From Aplidium turbinatum (lineage: Eukaryota; Chordata; Ascidiacea; Aplousobranchia; Polyclinidae), in contig OU964925.1 of NCBI GenBank assembly GCA_918807975.1, forward strand, positions 31,779,608 to 31,843,607: 64,000 bases of DNA, in the 5' to 3' direction. The translations under genes were made by a program, and so were the position numbers. Under the pieces are notes generated by a model. It ran no database searches, was not told where the DNA came from, and worked only from the letters and a program-made list of their open reading frames with translations. This document shows, one piece after another, positions 43,636 to 55,615 of the stretch; position 1 is the first letter of the stretch, and the number at the start of each line of letters is the position of its first letter.

Positions 43636-46600
43636 TGTAGGGACCCGAATGAATTTCCATTGTTTTTAGCTTTCTACAAAATGTAATTCTCACATAACAT
43701 TTACATTTCTTAAAAAACTCACTTGTTGTGCACAAATATAGTTTGATAAATAGTTTTCTACCCAGGAACCCAACAGTGAGAATAAATAGTTGCGTTTCTT
43801 AAGAAAACTCACTTGTTGTGCACTGGGATAATTTTGATGGATCATTTTTTACTCAAATAACCTACCACCCGCAGCTTTCCCAAGTGAGGCTGTTAAAATG
43901 GCCATTTATTGCTTTCAATCTTATTCAGTATACCCGCAGTTCACCTCTGTAATGGAATCTCACTAGCAGGAGTTCACCCTAGTTCGTAAACATTGTTGAA
44001 ATTTGCCAATTTTAAATTACGTAACTGTTTGCTTTTTCCTTTTTCTGAAAGTGGTTTATATACCTCTGCACAAAACAATTTTAACAGAGACTCATAATAT
44101 TACTGAAAATTAACCCAGACTCAGAAGATAACTTTTCAAATTCAAAATCTAAATTCAACTCGAACTCACGAATAAAAGAACTTGAGACTCATTGTGTTAT
44201 CTCTACGCCATCGAAGCTTTGTTACGCCAGCAGCGTATCTGCTGTCATCAGGGGAATAAACATTTAAATCAACAATAAAACCTAGAACCCCTGCATTGGT
44301 GCCCACGCTTTCGCCCCCGAAATCTAGGTCATGACCAATTTAACAATCCACGGTACAGTGGCCTGCTTCTTTTGTAACCAACGATGGCCTATGCTATTAC
44401 CACAATCGATTCGGCAACAAATCAACTAAGTGTGAAAAACCATGCACGTGGAACCTTCCAAAAAATGGGAACGGCCAATCCGCTTAGTGGGGACGGTTGG
44501 TGCAATAGAGGAAAGCCCGCAAACATTTTACGTTAAAGACTCAATAACCAACATTAATTTTTTAATTGACACCGGCAGCACGGTGAGCATACTTCCCGCT
44601 AACATTTGCAACGTCTCCCAAATGCCTTCTAGTAAAACAGACGCTTGTCTCCGCGCTGTGAACGGCACTTCCGTACCGATATTGGGTTATTCTGACAAAC
44701 GTGTATCACTATGCACAACTAAAGAATATTCTTGGCGCTTTGCCATTGCAGACGTTCAAAGTGGTATAATCGGCATCGATTTCTTACATCATTTTGGTTT
44801 CATGTTAGATATCCGCAATAGAAAATTAATATCACCAAACCAACACCATCCTTGTGCGCAACTATCTACAAACAAAAAGTCAAAACCTTCATGTGAGAAC
44901 AGTGAAGCAAACACCTGCAACTCCCAGTACTCGTTTTTACGCAGAGAATTTCCTCAAGTATTTGAGCTTGCTAATTATCACAAGCCATGTAAACACACAA
45001 CCCGTCATCATATTGTAACAAATGGGCCTCCAGTACATGCACGCGTAAGGCGACTTTCTCCCGAACGTATAGACATCTTGCGACGGGAAATGCAACACTT
45101 ATTAGAACTTGGCGTCATTTAACCATCTAACTCTCCATGGGCCTCACCAGTTCATATGGTCCCAAAAGGAGATTCTGGTCGTTTCAGAATAACGGGCGAT
45201 TATCGGTCACTTAATAATCAAACACAACCAGATCGATACCCGTTACCGTTTCTTCACGATTTTGCCGGAAACCTACACGGCGCTACCATATTCTCTAATT
45301 TAGACTTGTTTAAGAGTTATCACCAAATTCGAATCGCCGAAGAAGACGTTGCTAAAACGGCTATCATCACCCCGATTGGATCTTTTCAATTCAGAAAAAT
45401 GTCAATGGGCTTGTCATCAGCAGCACAGACATTCCAGCGTTTCTTAGACGAAGTATTACGTGGCCTGCCATTCGTTTTCTGCTATGTCGATGATATCTTA
45501 ATATTTTCGAAAAACGCCGCTGAACACGAAACCCACTTACGTGCAGTCTTTCAACGTTTACAACAGTAGCCTACGGGTTGATACTGAACAAAGAGAAATG
45601 CCAATTTGGTTTGCCCGAAATCAGGTTTCTCGGCCACATGATAAACAAAAACGGTTTAAGCCCTGTAGCATCCAAAATTGAAGCAATAAAAAATTTCTCC
45701 TTGCCAAAAACGATAAAGCAACTGCGTGGTTTCTTGGGTATGATTAATTTGTATAGAAAATTCTTGCCACACGTCGCCGCTCTCTTACAGCCATTAACAT
45801 CCATGTTGTCTAACAACACAAAAAATTATAAAACTTTGGAATGGTCCGAAGCATCCAGACAAGCATTCGAAAATGTGAAGGATAAATTAGAAGAATCTAT
45901 GTTGTTGGCATTTCCGGTACCCAGCGCACCGACTAATCTCGTCGTGGATGCCAGTGCGACCGCGGGCGGTCGGGGCTGTTTTAGAACAAACTGTCGAAGA
46001 AGAACAAAGACCGATTGCTTTTTTCTCGAAATGCTTGAGCCCCACACAAAAAAGGTATTCCACTTTCGATAGAGAACTGCTGGCTGTTTACCTAGCCGTA
46101 CGCCATTTTCGGTACTTCATAGAAGGCCGCAGCTTTACCATCTTGACTGATCACAAACCTCTTGTCACAGCATTTAAATCGACGCTAAAACATGCCACAG
46201 CCAGGCAGACCAGACACTCTGCTTACATATCGGAGTTTACTAGTGAATTACGCTATGTAAGCGGCACAGAAAATGTCGTCGCTGACTATTTGAGTAGGTC
46301 AGAAATCAACGCGGTATTTGAAGAAAATAGCGGTTTGGATTTTTTAAAAATGGCCGGTGAACAGTTGACAGACGAAACTCTCGAACCCTTACGTTCGGGC
46401 AACTCTTCTTTAAATATTACAGAACAACGCATGCCTGAGCATGGCGTGTCATTGCTTGGAGACATAAGCACTGGTCTGTTTAGGCCTTTGGTTCCTTTGT
46501 CGTCAAGACGAAAGGTGTTCGATTATTTGCATCAGCTTTCACACCCAGGAATTAAGGGGTCGCAAAACTTAATCTCCCAACGTTTCGTGTGGCCAAAGAT

Positions 46601-46650
46601 GAAGGTGGACATATGCGAGTGGTGCCGGACATGTAGCCTAATGAGCTGAT
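43636..46650 (+). mobile_element. Gypsy-B fossil, relative of Gypsy-1, 3'-truncated
   Basis: A probable 5' LTR (43636-44295, TGTAGGGACC...CCCCTGCA) is followed by a TGGTGCCCACG primer-like site. Pol parts on the plus strand run in order: protease (FLIDTGSTVSILP, 44.55 kb), reverse transcriptase (YRSLNNQTQPDRYPLPF, FCYVDDILIFS, ~45.2-45.5 kb), RNase H (DRELLAVYLAVRHFRYF, ~46.1 kb) and the integrase zinc module (LSHPGIKGSQN, ~46.55 kb). Similarity to Gypsy-1 pol is strong. Gag and the rest of integrase with the 3' LTR are absent. It has roughly three breaks besides the truncation and is older than Gypsy-1. The LTR call rests on one copy only. Confidence 0.85.
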
Positions 46651-46778
46651 AGATGAACATTATCGCTAAGGTATATCTTAAAACTTTACAAAAAATTTGG
46701 CCTTTCCGTCACAAAAGTGCCCTTTTTTCATAATCCTGCCCCTCCCCCCCAGTCAAACATCGTTCCGGCGCCCATGAC
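46650..46778. mobile_element. hAT fragment related to hAT-G
   Basis: ATTATCGCTAAGGTATATCT, GTGCCCTTTTTTCATAATC and CGTTCCGGCGCCC match, in inverse orientation, the left end of hAT-G at 51914-52005. Only this ~130-bp end is present, at the truncation point of Gypsy-B. Confidence 0.8.
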
Positions 46779-46911
46779 CGGGCTCCCTTTTGGGTACCGG
46801 GCCCACTTCAGCTTTCTGGTGGTAAAATTGCCACTTAGCCACCCACCAAACAGTAAGATAAGAATTTAGTCTAGTATAGTGATTTCCCTAACCACGAATA
46901 TTACCCGAAAC

Positions 46912-48971
46912 CAGGGCTGGATTTCAGCCGGAGCGGTCCGGAGCGCAGCTCCGGAAGCTCGATCAAAAAATTGACTTCTCCGGAACGGCGTTCCGGAAGC
47001 TCAAATATTTTATACTCTTATTATGCTTTGCCATGTTCAGTAAAAGTATATCCATAATTCTTGATGAGTCGACCACGTTAAATCGGGTAGGCCTATTCAC
47101 TCTGATAATATATCTTCGTACCAGTCTTGACGGAAGCGAACCTGTGAATGTATTTGTCTTGTTGAGCTCGCTAGTCTTATGGTGAATGGCATCTTTGATT
47201 CCCTGAAGAGCTGCCTAAAATCATATGGCATGTCTACAACATTTTTATCTTCTTGTTTGATTGGTGTTGTATGTGATGGCGCGGCTGTGATGATAGGTCA
47301 CAAAAATGGTGTGGCAAAATTGCTTCGTGATTAATTTCCAGACATTGTGGTGTGGTATTGTGCAACCATAGATTGGAACTATCGGTTCGTCATGCTGTAA
47401 TATCGGTCAGTAATTTGAATCGATTTCGATCTTTTACAGACAAACGCTATAACCTTTACCACGCTTCTCCTAACAATAGCAGGGAATTGGGTGAATGTGC
47501 AGCGGCTGTTGAAGTGCAGTTGTTGAAAATCGGAAGGGTAGGCCTACTGGACACACGTTGGGTAGCCTCGAGTTTCCGCACAATTAGTGCCGTCTGGAAT
47601 GATTTCCCAGCACTTTTCGAATTTTTCAAAAAGGGGGCTATTAGCGACACAAGAGATTCTCGGGAACGTGCGAAATATCAAGGACTCTTGTCGAAGATAA
47701 CATCCACTGATTTCTTGTTGGACTTGGCTTTGATGTACGAATACTCGCAAGAATTATCCGAAATAGCCTAAGCCTTGAACTGTAAAACAGAGCATGTAGG
47801 CTATTATTTGAGATGCAGATAACAAAATTAATAATCTTGCAAACTTATTTGAAACACGAAGGAACGACGACATTATGGCATTGCTAAGGATGCTGAAGAA
47901 AACTTAGAGTTCAAAGGTGTAGAATTAGGCTCCATGTAAAAAATTGCAGAAATAGCCCGCTAATCAATCCCCGCATCTCCTACGCTGTAAATCAAAAATT
48001 GTAGTTTTAACCACTTCTTGGGGTGGTCTAAAAACTCCACTTCTACTTTTTCATTCCCACCCCATAGCCTATTGAGAAGGATGGTCATTTCCACCCTACC
48101 AAAGGGTGGTATTTTCCACTCAACAGAGAAGGGTGTATAATCACTTAGGAAATTCCATCCAAGATCGCTTGTTGAATTCAACAGACTTGTCATTTATTAA
48201 CAGCTGAAAAGTACTTGATCCAACTATTTGACCAGAGGACACAGTAATGACACACGGAGAAAACGAAATCATTGAAGTGGCAAAGAGATTGCGCTTAGAT
48301 GAAAGCGAAGCTGCTGTGAGACGGCTTCGTGAATATACAGCTACGAAAAGAAGATCCCAGAGTCTTCAAAATTTGATAACGTCACTATAATCCCTTCCAA
48401 TTTCATCGAGCGAGTGTGAGCGCGGATTTTGACAAATGAACCTCATACTGACATCTGACCGTGCTTCTCTACACACTGTAACTGTTTCAAGTTTACTCTT
48501 TATACGAATGATCCGTCTTCCACTGAGAAAGTTTTAACCAGCGAAGTATGTTGGATCCTGATTACGCCATGGACGTAACCCGGCAATTGAGACCCGAAGT
48601 CGCCAGAGGTTTTATGATTTTGAATACGATAAGTGTCTTAAAAATTGAAGGCTATAACTTGAAAAATCAAAAGTGGAAAAAACTAAAAACAATTTTTTTT
48701 CTTTTTTTTTCTAGGCTATAGGCCTAACTTGTATTTTTTTGTATTGTTGTTTCACTAAAACATGAACATTTGCATTGAACAACGCTTTAGGCTACCATCT
48801 ATAAACCATGATACTTACTTTAGCAACGTTTTAGGTAGGCCTACCTACATCAAGTATGTTATTTCAAAGTCTTATAAAGACATATTTCTAAATTTCTTCT
48901 ACGGCACCTAGCGCATTTGGAAAGTAAAAAACTAGCCCTCCGGAAGCTAATATTCTGGAAATCCACCACTG
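46912..48971 (+). mobile_element. hAT-F transposon, KIAA1586-like
   Basis: The ends CAGGGCTGGATTTC (46912) and GAAATCCACCACTG (48958-48971, a weaker mirror) are bordered by an exact 8-bp duplication CCCGAAAC (46904-46911 and 48972-48979). Repeated GGAGC/CCGGAAGCTC blocks lie inside both ends. The 2-kb body encodes a decayed hAT transposase. Confidence 0.88.
47170..48390 (+). pseudogene. hAT transposase relic in hAT-F
   Basis: The plus strand shows hAT transposase blocks resembling, from memory, the vertebrate KIAA1586/ZBED-type family. About 47190-47330 has MVNGIFDSL-type sequence and VVCDGAAVMIGHKNGVAKLL. 47352-47771 has NHRLELSVRHAV, RELGECAAAVEVQLLKIGRV, TRWVASSFRTISAVWNDFPA and ERAKYQGLL. 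A possible tail with EIIEVAKRLRLDESEAAVRR lies at about 48250-48390. An in-frame stop at about 47330 and foreign-looking sequence at 47950-48190 show that it is inactive. The N-terminal BED finger was not found. Confidence 0.8.
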
Positions 48972-48979
48972 CCCGAAAC

Positions 48980-49639
48980 ATGAATTTCAAAATAAACAGG
49001 CTAATATTTGTATAAACTCAAAAAGTGAAATGGCACGGGCAAGAAGATTGCTATCCTTATGCGGTCTCTAAGTTCCATCTTTTTCCGTCATGCAAGTGAA
49101 CTTATATTTTACATAGTCTTCATTCCACTTACGTTTTTTAGACATGAATGTTTCTTTCTAAATTTTAAAAGACAGTTATAGCCTACCTCAGCTGCAACTC
49201 TTAAATGTCAACTGAACTGGAATTTAAAACAGAGCAAAATCAGAATTCTTCCACTTTTTCTTTCTCTTTCACATACCGCACAAACACTAATATCTGAATA
49301 CCAGGGATTCCAGCGACAAATTTCCAATAAACTTAGATCGTGTGTTAAAAAAAAAACAGATGAGGCAAAGAAAACCTAGGTCCAGAAAAGATGTAGTAAA
49401 GCGGTTAAAAGTAGGCTACCTGTATGGGCTTTTAGCAACACTTTAATAAATCATGACACTGAAGCCTCAGAAGGCTGCATATAATAACACGTATAACTTA
49501 TATAATTATACAAATATACATGCTTATGTTGGTAGTTATTATGGCATATAACACAACTATATACAAAAACAAGAGCTAGGTAGGCTTATAAGGGCTCACA
49601 GCAATGATTTTGGCTCAAAAAAACAGTTAGGCTACTAGT
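48980..49639. other. Intergenic, nothing recognised
   Basis: A 660-bp AT-rich stretch with no open frame, RNA or repeat that I can support. Confidence 0.4.
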
Positions 49640-50076
49640 AAAAAAGTGATTGGAAGTTTGAAGAAAACATTTGCAACACATGGCTTACCTTATTCAATAA
49701 CTTCTGATAATGGTCCGCAATTTATTAGCAACGAATTTCATTCATTTTTGAGCGAATGTGGAATATTGCATCGTAGAGTAACTCCATTGTGGCCTCAAGC
49801 CAACGGAGAAGTTGAAATTCAAAATCGCTCATTGCTAGCACAAGCTGAAAGTAAAAACTAGATAAATGCATTGTATTCGTATTTACTTATGTATCGCTCT
49901 GCACCACACTCAACGACTGGAGTTAGTCCAGCCGAATTGTTGTTCAAACGAAAATTGCGTAGCCTACTAAGTTACCATGCATTGATTGTTCTTATGACCA
50001 TGATTTTCAATCTGTTCGTGACAGAAATGAAGGAAAAAAGAAAGCTATATGCTGATCTTAGACGTGGTGCAGTTCA
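49640..50076 (+). mobile_element. Gypsy-C fossil, integrase core
   Basis: The plus strand encodes an integrase catalytic core: THGLPYSITSDNGPQFISNE, TPLWPQANGEVEIQNRS, YLLMYRSAPHSTTGVSPAEL and KRKLRSL. This differs from the Gypsy-1 integrase, so it is a third family. The fossil is cut at 50076 by an RTE insertion and its C-terminal part resumes at 53495. One break is visible besides the insertion. Confidence 0.85.
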
Positions 50077-50857
50077 TCATCATCATCAGCCGGTCATGCC
50101 ACTGCTGGCAGATGGCCTCCACATAATGTTTCCACACCATTCTGTCTTTTGCTGTTCTCATCCAGGTGATGCCAATCTTTTCTTCTATGTCATCTCGCCA
50201 TTTTCTTTTTGGTCTCCCTCTAGTTCTTCTTGCATATCTTGGTGTCTATTTTGTGGTTATCTTGGCCTGTCTGTTGTTTGTCATTCTTGCTACATGTCCC
50301 ACCCATTGTCACTTTAGGTTTGTTGCTGTTTCTATGACATCTTTGATACAAGTTTTGTTTCTGATAACTTCATTTCTAATCTTGTCTTTTCTATTTATGT
50401 TTAATATTATTCTTTCAATGTTCCTTTGCGCTGCTGCCAGTTTTCTTGTTTGTTGTTTTGTGAGTGACCATGTTTCTGCTCCGTATGTTAATGTTGGCAA
50501 TATTACTGTGTCCATGATTTTTCGTTTTAGGCTAATTGGAATGTTCTTGCTCATTAAAAAAGTGCTATATTGACCAATTCTTTTCCAGCCTGATATTATC
50601 CTTTGGGTGATCTCAGTTTCGATGTCGTTTCCTGGTGTTATCATTTTCCCTAAATAGGCTATTTGTAGCCTATTGATCAATCTCCTCTATCTTTTTTCCA
50701 TCTATCAAAATACCCGTCCTTGGTTGTTTCCCTGCTATCTCGTTACACATTATTTTTGTCTTTTTCTTGTTCATCTTCATTTCATCTCGTTTCCCTTCTC
50801 GATTCAGTTTCTCAAGCAATTGTTGCAATGAACCAGAATGAACCACAATGACTTCAG

Positions 50858-51047
50858 TGAATGGAATCATTTCTGCGCAACGACACTTCAACAATCGGAA
50901 AACTTCACTCTGCCAATCTCGGTAACCGGCCCTGTGTCAAGAGCCTCTACAAGTATGCGAACAAGTACCAGGAATCCCTATCAAGGCTTTGTCAGTCCGA
51001 GGATAAAGATTCAAAAACCAAACCAACCAAAAACCAAACCAAGTGTT
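50858..51047 (+). mobile_element. tRNA-derived SINE, copy 2, 5'-truncated
   Basis: ACACTTCAACAATCGGAAAA, CAGTCCGAGGATAAAGATTC and the CAAAACCAAACCAA-type tail match copies 1 and 3. The tRNA-like head is missing. It lies exactly between the two surviving coding parts of RTE-2. Confidence 0.8.
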
Positions 51048-51913
51048 AAGGACAATTTCTCGTTTATTTGTTAGAATATAATCAATTTCATATTTCACCT
51101 TTCAATTTGGACTTTTCCAAGTCCACTTTCTTCCATTTGACTTTCTAAAAAGAGTATTTGTGATGATCAGTTTCTCTGATGTTGCAAACTGGATCATCCT
51201 ATCCCCCCGTGCATTTCTCTTTCCAATGCCATATGCTCCAGTGGTATTTCCGTCACGCTGTTGGTGTTTTCCTATTTTTGCATTAAAGTCTGCCATGATA
51301 ACTTTGTAGTGACTTTTATTCTTTTCCATTTCTTCATTTGTTTCTTCATACAAATCCTCTATTTTTTCATCATCATGGCTTGTGGTTGGTGCATATATCT
51401 GTAATATTTGCATAGAGTATTTATTGTTGATTTTTATTGTGAGGGAAGCCACTCTATCACTAATTCCTTTTATTTCCGTAATTTTGTGTTTTATGCTTTG
51501 ATGGATTAAAAAACCGACCCCTTTTGTTGAAGTATCTCCCCCTCTGGTGTAGAGCATGTGCCCTCCTCCAATCTGTACGAGATGCTCTCCTTGTCTTTTT
51601 GTTTCTGCTAGACCAATTATTTGCCACTTCATCCTTGTTTCATTTAGCTCGTGTGTTAATTCTAAAAGCCTGTCTTCATCTTTTAAGCTTCTTACATTAT
51701 GCGTAGAGATGTAGATTTTGGGAACCCGGAGATTCTTCGCACCCTCTGCCTTTCGGCTACCAGGGACTAAGGGCCTGTTTGAATGTGTTTGATTAGCAGT
51801 CACTGAGTACAAGCCAATCCTTTCATTAGTAGCCTACAGGGAGGTGAAAATGCCAAACAGGAATTTTTCATGTCAAACAACATAAAAAAATGCCAACCTG
51901 ACAACCCTGGACT

Positions 51914-52857
51914 CAGGGGCGCCGGAACGACTTTTGACTGGGGGGGCAAGATTATGAAAAAAGGGCATTTTTTTAAGTTTTAAGATAAGATATAGCGATA
52001 ATGCTAGGCAGTTCGTTAATCGTTTTCCCCCTATTGGCCATATAAATCGAAATGTGAGACAGATGAATATAAAAGAATGAAATATATTGAAATAGCTTGA
52101 ACAAGAAGAAACGAAAGATAAATTTCACTTTTATGGCGTCACAATCTACTGGAAAGTATAAAAAGTGTTCGCGGGATAATTTGTATACTGTACTGTATAT
52201 GGAAAAAATATCAAACCAATCCAAAGTAAGCCTGCATTGTACGCGCGTCGGTTGCTCGAATGAACTCATTTGCAACAGCTTCTAAGTCAATGGTGTCCAT
52301 CACCTGTTTGTGAATAGTCGCAAACATTCGGTTGTTTAAACTGTTGTCTGTCATTGTGGTACGAAGCCATATTTTTACTCGCCTCATGGCGTTAAAACTG
52401 CGTTCAGCATTCACTTTTCCTAATTTGACCCTATATCATAACGGCTTTACTTACTCTTTCCTTCTAAACAATTTTAACTTCCAGGTTCTCACCTTCTTTG
52501 CTATGCTAAGACGTTTATAACTTACCATTCCAGCATTCTATAACTTTCATACAATTCTGTATCACTCAGATATTTTTTCTAATTAAAACCAAGACCACGA
52601 GGAACATTTTCTTTTCTCATAAATCAGCCATCATCAACTGCATACCGATAAACAAAGAACAATAGCACGAAAGGGCATCATATAACCTACTGTGAGTGAT
52701 ACAGAATTTTGTGTGTGAATATTATTTTGAGGCAAAAATGAAAGATTGTAATTAAGCTAAAAGCGAATAGCAGAAATTGTTATATTGAAAAATGTGCAGT
52801 AGCTCACATGACCAAGGGCACCATTGCCCCCCCCCCCCCCCGCTCCCGGCGCCCCTG
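51914..52857 (-). mobile_element. hAT-G element with transposase C-terminus relic
   Basis: The ends CAGGGGCGCCGGAACG (51914) and CTCCCGGCGCCCCTG (to 52857) are bordered by an exact 8-bp duplication CCTGGACT (51906-51913 and 52858-52865). On the minus strand 52414-52211 encodes NAERSFNAMRRVKIWLRTTM, the hallmark of the hAT C-terminal dimerisation domain, with LEAVANEFIRATDARTM after it. The rest of the transposase is gone. A C14 run lies just inside the right end. Confidence 0.88.
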
Positions 52858-53494
52858 CCTGGACTTCACGATGATTCGCATCGACAGAGTTTCAAACGCC
52901 GCCACTCTGGTGACAAATGTAGAAAACCTAAAAATAATGTGGCCAAGACGAATATTTACGCAATATCTATGTAACGTGAAAATCAGAAAAAAAAAACATT
53001 ACAACCGGCCCGAAACGACGATATGTTTGTAACAACATGTAACACAGAATCAATAAAGCACAACAGCAGTAAGAGACTCTGACTCAGTAAGACTCTGACT
53101 CTTCTCATCTCACATCGGAGAGTGCACCCGAATTATCCAAATGTCGAAGCTCAAAGAAATTAGGCGATGAATTCTTGTCTTCACGGAAATCCGAACTTCG
53201 ACCTTCGTCATTTCCATCCGGCAACGACACCAAGGCATCCTACATGGATATTTTTTTCTAAGGAGTATCATAACAACTGCTTTAGAAGCTCCTGATATCG
53301 GCAGACCATTTTGCTCAATCCTGGTGAAAGTCACATGTTATTTTTAGAACTGGCAATAAAACTGTAGAGAAATTAATGCGGAAGCTAAAGGTTCATAACA
53401 TATCATAACAAAGGTGAAGGGACTGAGGGTCTGTTTGTGCATTTTTTCATTTGTGGGTTTGACCCTTTCCTCACCACGCTGGTTCAGTGCGGGT
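52858..53494. other. 5' part of RTE-2 or older insert, unidentified
   Basis: It contains a CAGTAAGACTCTGACTC tandem (about 53075-53102) and a 74-codon minus-strand open frame without recognisable similarity. By position it should be the RTE-2 5' region. Confidence 0.4.
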
Positions 53495-53760
53495 TGGTGC
53501 AGTTCAAGCTGATATTAACTCAGGTGATACTGTACTATTGAAACAACCTGGCCGTGGCAAACTCTCTACTACCTTTCGTAAAAATCCGTTTATTGCTACA
53601 GAGAAGCATGGAAATTGTGTGATTGTTGAAAATGATGACACAAAGTATAGCCTACTGTCATCTGTTTCACGTTACATCTTGTCTGGTGGCTCATGACGTA
53701 ACAGAAGCAGCGCGCAATCGACCTCCCCCATGTTCTTGTTGCTTGCGCTAAATAAACACG
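53495..53760 (+). mobile_element. Gypsy-C fossil, integrase C-terminus
   Basis: The plus strand encodes DINSGDTVLLKQPGRGKLST, NPFIATEKHGNCVIVE and SRYILSGG up to a stop at 53694. This SH3-like C-terminal integrase pattern belongs with the core at 49640-50076. The two parts are separated by RTE-2. No LTR was confirmed downstream. Confidence 0.8.
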
Positions 53761-54130
53761 TTTTGTTTTCTGTCATTCCTCACTTATAATGATCTCATCC
53801 ATTTTTTGTTGTGTTTTTTTTTTTGGTAGGCTACCCAATACTTTATTACCCGACAATTGCTACATTATTTCGGTGCTATGTTAATTATGTCGATAACGTG
53901 ATAGATGGAATTTCTCATAATTCACAAAAGCGTTAACCACTTGGCCTCTAAGCTGGTTGCCACAACTCACAATCCTTTGCTATAACAACTCATTGAAACT
54001 TCATTATCGGCAGCATAGAAGTTTTGGTTGATACAACGTCGTCTGCCGTTGATACTTTGTAGTTGTCACACAAGGCAACCATGTAATAAACAATCAACGC
54101 ATAACATCAATTCATCATCAAATAATTAAC
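53761..54130. other. Intergenic, nothing recognised
   Basis: AT-rich DNA after the Gypsy-C remnant. It holds one GTTGATACAACGTC palindrome-like word and no gene. Confidence 0.4.
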
Positions 54131-54390
54131 GCCCCGTTAGATCAGTGGTTGCCGCCTGAACGAAGATCAAGTAGCGCTGGTTCGACTCTCGGGGTGTGCG
54201 CTTGAGCAACGCATTCAGAATTGCTTTCCATTCAGCGGCACCTAATGGATGAGATAATTCCCCCGCAACAACACTTGAACATATGGAGACTTCACTCTGT
54301 CAAAGGCCACTACAAGTATGCGAAACTACCAGGAATCCCTATCAAGGCTTTGTCAGTCTGAGGATAATGATTCAAAACCAAACCAATAAC
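54131..54390 (+). mobile_element. tRNA-derived SINE, copy 3
   Basis: An A-box-like TTAGATCAGTGGTTG and B box GGTTCGACTCTCGGGG (54179-54194) head the copy. The shared body includes GCGCTTGAGCAACGCA, ACTTCACTCTGTCAA and TATCAAGGCTTTGTCAGTC. A TTCAAAACCAAACCAA tail follows. It is nearly full length and retains both promoter boxes better than copy 2. Confidence 0.87.
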
Positions 54391-55615
54391 ATCTTTCAAA
54401 ACGTGGATCCTTGTTGAGTCAAATGTGATTACGACCGTCATCAAAGTCAACCCACCTTTAACCAGTGGCTCACCCACAGAGTCCTTCATCTGGTGTAATA
54501 TTCGAGCTCTCGTAAGTGTAGTTTCGCCTTACAAACTGGAAGATGCACAAATGCATCCAGCTTAGGGATAGTAATCCAGCTATTGTGCCTCTTTTTAATT
54601 ACTAGTTGTTCTTTTCCTTTTTAAGTCTTATGATGTGTTTGTTATAGAAATTGTGATTCAATCATTTATATTTTGTTACACATTTAAGCAAAATATCCGT
54701 CTTTGTTTAATCTTAAAATCAGCTTATTGAGGAGGACACTATTTCTAAATACCCATTGTCAGTGTTACAGGATGTGTTCAAGTAAAAGTACCATTCATTT
54801 ATTAAAAGTTGGTTCCAAATGAAAAAAAATCAACAACACAACTCGTAGCTGGCATAGTTTTCTCGCGACTGCGAAGTAAAAATAGTCTTATTTTGAGGCA
54901 AAAATCGCAGAACTGGCAACCCATAAAACTTGTCAACCATTGTCGGCAATTTTAGGGATTGGCAAACATTTTGAAAGGTTATCGGACCATAATGTTTACC
55001 CTTATCTTAAAACTGGTCCGAATGGAACTGGCAATCCTGACAATAAATATTTGGGTGTATGTCTTGGCGGATGTGGCCAGTAACGCGCTACTTTTGTTAT
55101 CGGCTTATAATGTTATCTTTGCCGTATTCCAAAATTTAATCGGAAGAACAAGTCCGAACGGAATTGGCAACCTTAACAATGATTATTTTGAGATAACGCT
55201 TGCAGTTCTCTGGTTTAAATTTAAAAAAATAAAGTATTCTGGCAACACTGTTAGCAAATGAACTGTTGCGACGTCACCTACAATGTGTTTAATCTCGACG
55301 GCTACTTTCAGATTTAAACTGAGAAAATAATTATCTAATCTGGCAACACTGTTAACAAATAACTTAATTTGAATTCTTTATTGAAATTATTTCATAAAAA
55401 CTAATAAGTTTAAAAAACAAAGGTTACTTTTGTTGATGTTTGTTGACCTCAAGTTGAAGAACATAGACAAACCTTGGTTTGATAATATTATAAACATTTT
55501 TGTTGATGCTACATCACCTGATGTAAACAAGCAGTTTATTGTATTTTTAACTCAACCAAACAAAATCACTGGATGACATAATTTTATTATAAACATCAAC
55601 AAATAAATAAAAACA
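54391..55615. other. Intergenic with a diverged tandem duplication
   Basis: At about 54975-55210 two ~125-bp units share GTTATCGG, ATAATGTTA, GGTCCGAATGGAACTGGCAA/AGTCCGAACGGAATTGGCAA. No coding gene is supported; the 100-codon open frame here spans the repeat. Polyadenylation-like AATAAA words for the minus-strand gene lie at about 55580-55610. Confidence 0.5.

Larger units (their letters stand above)
50077..53494 (-). mobile_element. RTE-2 LINE inserted in Gypsy-C, internally deleted
   Basis: A 12-bp direct repeat TGGTGCAGTTCA borders the segment (50065-50076 and 53495-53506), a good target duplication. On the minus strand the 3' end (50077) carries ATGATGATGATG, as in RTE tails. 50894-50309 encodes the region after the reverse transcriptase active site (KMNKKKTKIMCNEIAG, TLTYGAETWSLTKQQTRKL). 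51812-51102 encodes the endonuclease (ISTHNVRSLKDEDRLLELTH, MADFNAKIGKHQQ). The reverse transcriptase core including YADD is missing; at the deletion point sits a truncated SINE. A hAT (51914-52857) lies in the 5' part. Confidence 0.85.

Noticed and set aside
50166-50573. Hydrophobic plus-strand open frame that looks like a membrane protein
   Set aside because: It is the antisense of the Lys/Asn-rich RTE-2 C-terminal region.
52829-52842. C run near hAT-G as a functional element
   Set aside because: It is the G/C tract usual just inside the ends of these hAT families, probably lengthened by slippage.
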